A DNA stretch of 42,468 bases, taken from Prevotella sp. Its GTDB lineage: Bacteria > Bacteroidota > Bacteroidia > Bacteroidales > Bacteroidaceae. Position numbers and translations under genes: made by a program. Below the pieces are notes generated by a model that worked only from the letters and a program-made list of their open reading frames with translations, did no database searches and was not told the DNA's origin. Position 1 is the stretch's first letter. Each line of letters begins with the position of its first letter. The DNA is taken from NCBI GenBank assembly GCA_017395215.1, contig JAFPVW010000115.1:1-42468 (forward strand), read 5' to 3'. Shown here one piece after another: positions 40,942 to 42,468 of this stretch.

Positions 40942-41077
40942 GGGAAAAGGGGATGCAACTATTTGCGCCTGCGAAGGACGAAGCGGTGCCAACGGCTATC
41001 AAGGTCTTGCAGGCGGCCCGGCTCCGTACCGTCCCGTGATCGCCAACTTGGCGATTCAAACCAATTCCCCTTTTCCC
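40942..41077 (+). ncRNA. Structured RNA candidate upstream of the reverse transcriptase
   Basis: A non-coding 136-nt stretch is bounded by a perfect 12-bp inverted repeat, GGGAAAAGGGGA (40942-40953) and its complement (41066-41077), which would form a closing stem like the a1/a2 repeats of retron RNAs. Inside, CGCCTGCGA (40966-40974) pairs with TTGCAGGCG (41007-41015) with one G-U pair, and ATCGCC (41039-41044) pairs with GGCGAT (41050-41055) around a short loop. No protein is supported here on either strand. It ends 37 bp before the RT start; that spacer holds a CA/CCC-rich repeat tract. Confidence 0.55.
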
Positions 41078-41114
41078 TTTTACCAACACCTGTCACCCAA
41101 CACCCATCACCCCA

Positions 41115-42305
41115 ATGCAGAGCATCATCGACCTTCTTGGCGAACAGCAGACCTGGGAAGAGTTCCTGACCTACCGCCTACTGAAAGGCCGCTTCAACTG
41201 GTACGAATTCGACGAGGCCGACACCTACGTCTCTGAGGCACAGTACCGCGACGTCGTGGGACGGCTGCAGCGCGGTGAACCGCTGTCGGTTCCTTCGCGT
41301 CACCTGGTCAACAAGATGGGCAACGGGAAAAAGCGGGTGGTCTACAGCTTCCCGCCCGACGAGATGATTGTACTGAAGGCGATGACTTTTCTGCTTTACC
41401 ATTACGACTCACAACTCGCGCCCAACTGCTACTCGTTCCGGCGCGGACAGACGGCACACGAGGCCATCAGCCATCTGGTCCGCACCATCAACAACCGGCC
41501 GATGTGGGCCTACAAACTCGACATCCACAACTATTTCAACTCCATCTCCATTCCGCTGCTGCTGCCAATACTCAGCGAGGTGCTGGCCGACGACCCGCCG
41601 CTATACGCATTTTTTGAACGGCTGCTCACCGACGGCCGGGCACGCGTCGGCGACGAAATAATCAGCGAGGAGCGCGGCGTCATGGCGGGCACGCCCACGT
41701 CGCCGTTCCTCGCCAACATCTACCTGCGCGAGGTGGACCACCACTTTGCAGAGACCGGTGTGCTCTACGCCCGCTATTCTGACGACATCATCCTCTTTGC
41801 GCCCAACCGAGAGACGCTCGACCGGCACATCGGCGATCTAAACGCCTTTCTCGAAAAATACCGCCTCGAAGTGAACCCCGACAAGGTGAGAATCTACCAA
41901 CCCGACGAGGCGTTCGACTTCTTAGGCTTCAAGTGTAAGGGGCGCAACATCGACATAGCCGACGCAACAAGACGCAAGATGAAGGAGAAAATCAGGCGAA
42001 AGGCCCGCTCACTGCAGCGCTGGCGCAGTAAGAAGGGCATTGCTGCCGAAAAGGCCATGAAAGTGCTGATCCGTTATTTCAACAGGAAGTTCTTCGAGAG
42101 CGACGACCCCTCGGAACTGACCTGGTCAAGATGGTTCTTCCCCATCATCAACCAGACAGAGGGCCTTCGCGAGATTGACCATTACCTGCAATATAACCTG
42201 CGCTATGTGGCGACAGGCCGGCACAACAATGCCAACTACCGCACGCGCTATGACCTGCTAAAGCAGCTGGGCTATCGGAGTCTGGTTCACGAGTTCTATA
42301 GGTAA
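41115..42305 (+). CDS. Stand-alone reverse transcriptase
   Basis: A 396-aa RT with all palm motifs: catalytic Asp D136 in AYKLDIHNYFNS (motif A), YSFRRGQTAHEAI (about 106-117), GVMAGTPTSPFLANIYL (about 188-204), the YxDD box as Y221-S-D223-D224, and LGF in AFDFLGFKC. There is no maturase X domain with its usual length, no HNH endonuclease, no retron VTG motif in the expected form and no DGR-type LGNQTSQ motif. The C-terminal ~130 residues are basic (KMKEKIRRKARSLQRWRSKKG). It belongs to a non-retron, non-mobile RT lineage that I cannot name. A structured RNA lies directly upstream. Confidence 0.9.
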   Translation: MQSIIDLLGEQQTWEEFLTYRLLKGRFNWYEFDEADTYVSEAQYRDVVGRLQRGEPLSVPSRHLVNKMGNGKKRVVYSFPPDEMIVLKAMTFLLYHYDSQLAPNCYSFRRGQTAHEAISHLVRTINNRPMWAYKLDIHNYFNSISIPLLLPILSEVLADDPPLYAFFERLLTDGRARVGDEIISEERGVMAGTPTSPFLANIYLREVDHHFAETGVLYARYSDDIILFAPNRETLDRHIGDLNAFLEKYRLEVNPDKVRIYQPDEAFDFLGFKCKGRNIDIADATRRKMKEKIRRKARSLQRWRSKKGIAAEKAMKVLIRYFNRKFFESDDPSELTWSRWFFPIINQTEGLREIDHYLQYNLRYVATGRHNNANYRTRYDLLKQLGYRSLVHEFYR

Positions 42306-42362
42306 TATAGGTAAAAGGAAGCGAATTAAAATTCCGTGTGGTGATAAATGTATTAATGAAAG

Positions 42363-42468
42363 TTAAACGATTTCGTCCTCAGGCTGTGTGTAGTCTCTCC
42401 ACTTGATGTCAGAAGTATAACAGGCGGCTATTTTCACGAGCCTATCGAATAAATCGTACTTCGGATCA
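42363..42468 (-). CDS. Partial gene at the window edge (C terminus), unknown
   Basis: The minus strand is open from the window edge to a TAA at 42363-42365 and encodes about 34 residues ending KWRDYTQPEDEIV. The codon use is in keeping with the neighbours and the residues look protein-like, but no family is recognised. It converges on the RT gene, with 57 bp of AT-rich sequence between without a visible terminator. Confidence 0.45.
   Translation of the reverse strand, partial: DPKYDLFDRLVKIAACYTSDIKWRDYTQPEDEIV

Noticed and set aside
41078-41114. CA/CCC-rich tract before the RT as a third inverted-repeat element
   Set aside because: The words resemble those of element 2, but no inverted partner was found, so it is only noted as a low-complexity spacer.
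40942-42305. Classical retron
   Set aside because: The RNA position and closing repeat fit, but the RT lacks the retron-specific motifs I would expect, so only a retron-like arrangement is claimed.
40942-42305. Diversity-generating retroelement
   Set aside because: No adenine-variable template/variable repeat pair, no accessory Avd gene and no DGR-type RT signature was found.
41115-42305. Group II intron reverse transcriptase
   Set aside because: No maturase or HNH domain and no intron domain V-like hairpin downstream of the gene in the bases available.

Overview
The window looks like a chromosomal segment of a member of the Bacteroidales, most likely Prevotella or a close relative. The grounds are the repeated sigma-ABfr type promoter (-7 box TAnnTTTG, often with a TTTG/TTG -33 box 19-20 bp upstream), the absence of Shine-Dalgarno spacing, and a gene repertoire of BACON-domain surface proteins, a BspA-type leucine-rich protein, a C10 cysteine protease, Por-tail-like C termini and a membrane-bound AraC regulator. 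No tRNA, rRNA, CRISPR array or complete insertion sequence was seen.

Left part (1-7.6 kb): housekeeping genes. A tightly coupled run dtd, two small membrane proteins, a MazG-type pyrophosphohydrolase and deoC faces a polyprenyl synthetase, which is divergent from polA. A MntA-HepT type toxin-antitoxin pair with its own promoter sits exactly between polA and pgeF, flanked by a perfect 12-bp direct repeat that ends on the stop codons of polA and hepT.

7.6-19.7 kb: a BspA-like secreted protein; a 120-bp palindrome; a Fic protein with a winged-helix N terminus, an operator-like palindrome array over its promoter and Gln in place of the catalytic His; then an operon of peroxiredoxin, SNF2 helicase, a helicase-associated-like protein, C10 protease and AlkD-like protein. 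Two non-coding elements of the same design (outer inverted repeat, inner inverted repeat made of an iterated ~9-bp word, hairpin-containing core) sit at 11.4-11.8 and 18.8-19.1 kb. The second supplies the C-terminal tail of the AlkD-like protein. A LUD-domain gene follows.

19.8-34.2 kb: ychF, a periplasmic-sensor/AraC transmembrane regulator, and two transcription units for very large secreted BACON proteins. The 3' end of the regulator gene, its terminator and the following promoter (about 254 bp) are duplicated in front of the second unit. Next come a truncated lgt fragment with an intact promoter, a coiled-coil lipoprotein, an outer-membrane beta-barrel and a TPR-like protein.

34.2-42.5 kb: mutS, a divergent second SNF2 helicase, a small conserved-looking gene whose leader is a remnant of the mutS 5' end, a 165-aa protein of unknown function, a strongly structured inter-gene RNA closed by a perfect 12-bp stem, and a stand-alone reverse transcriptase with no maturase or HNH domain. 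This last block (promoter, small protein, structured RNA, RT) is the best candidate for an undescribed retron-like or DRT-like system. A recurrent theme of the window is duplicated gene fragments that carry a promoter and now sit upstream of another gene.
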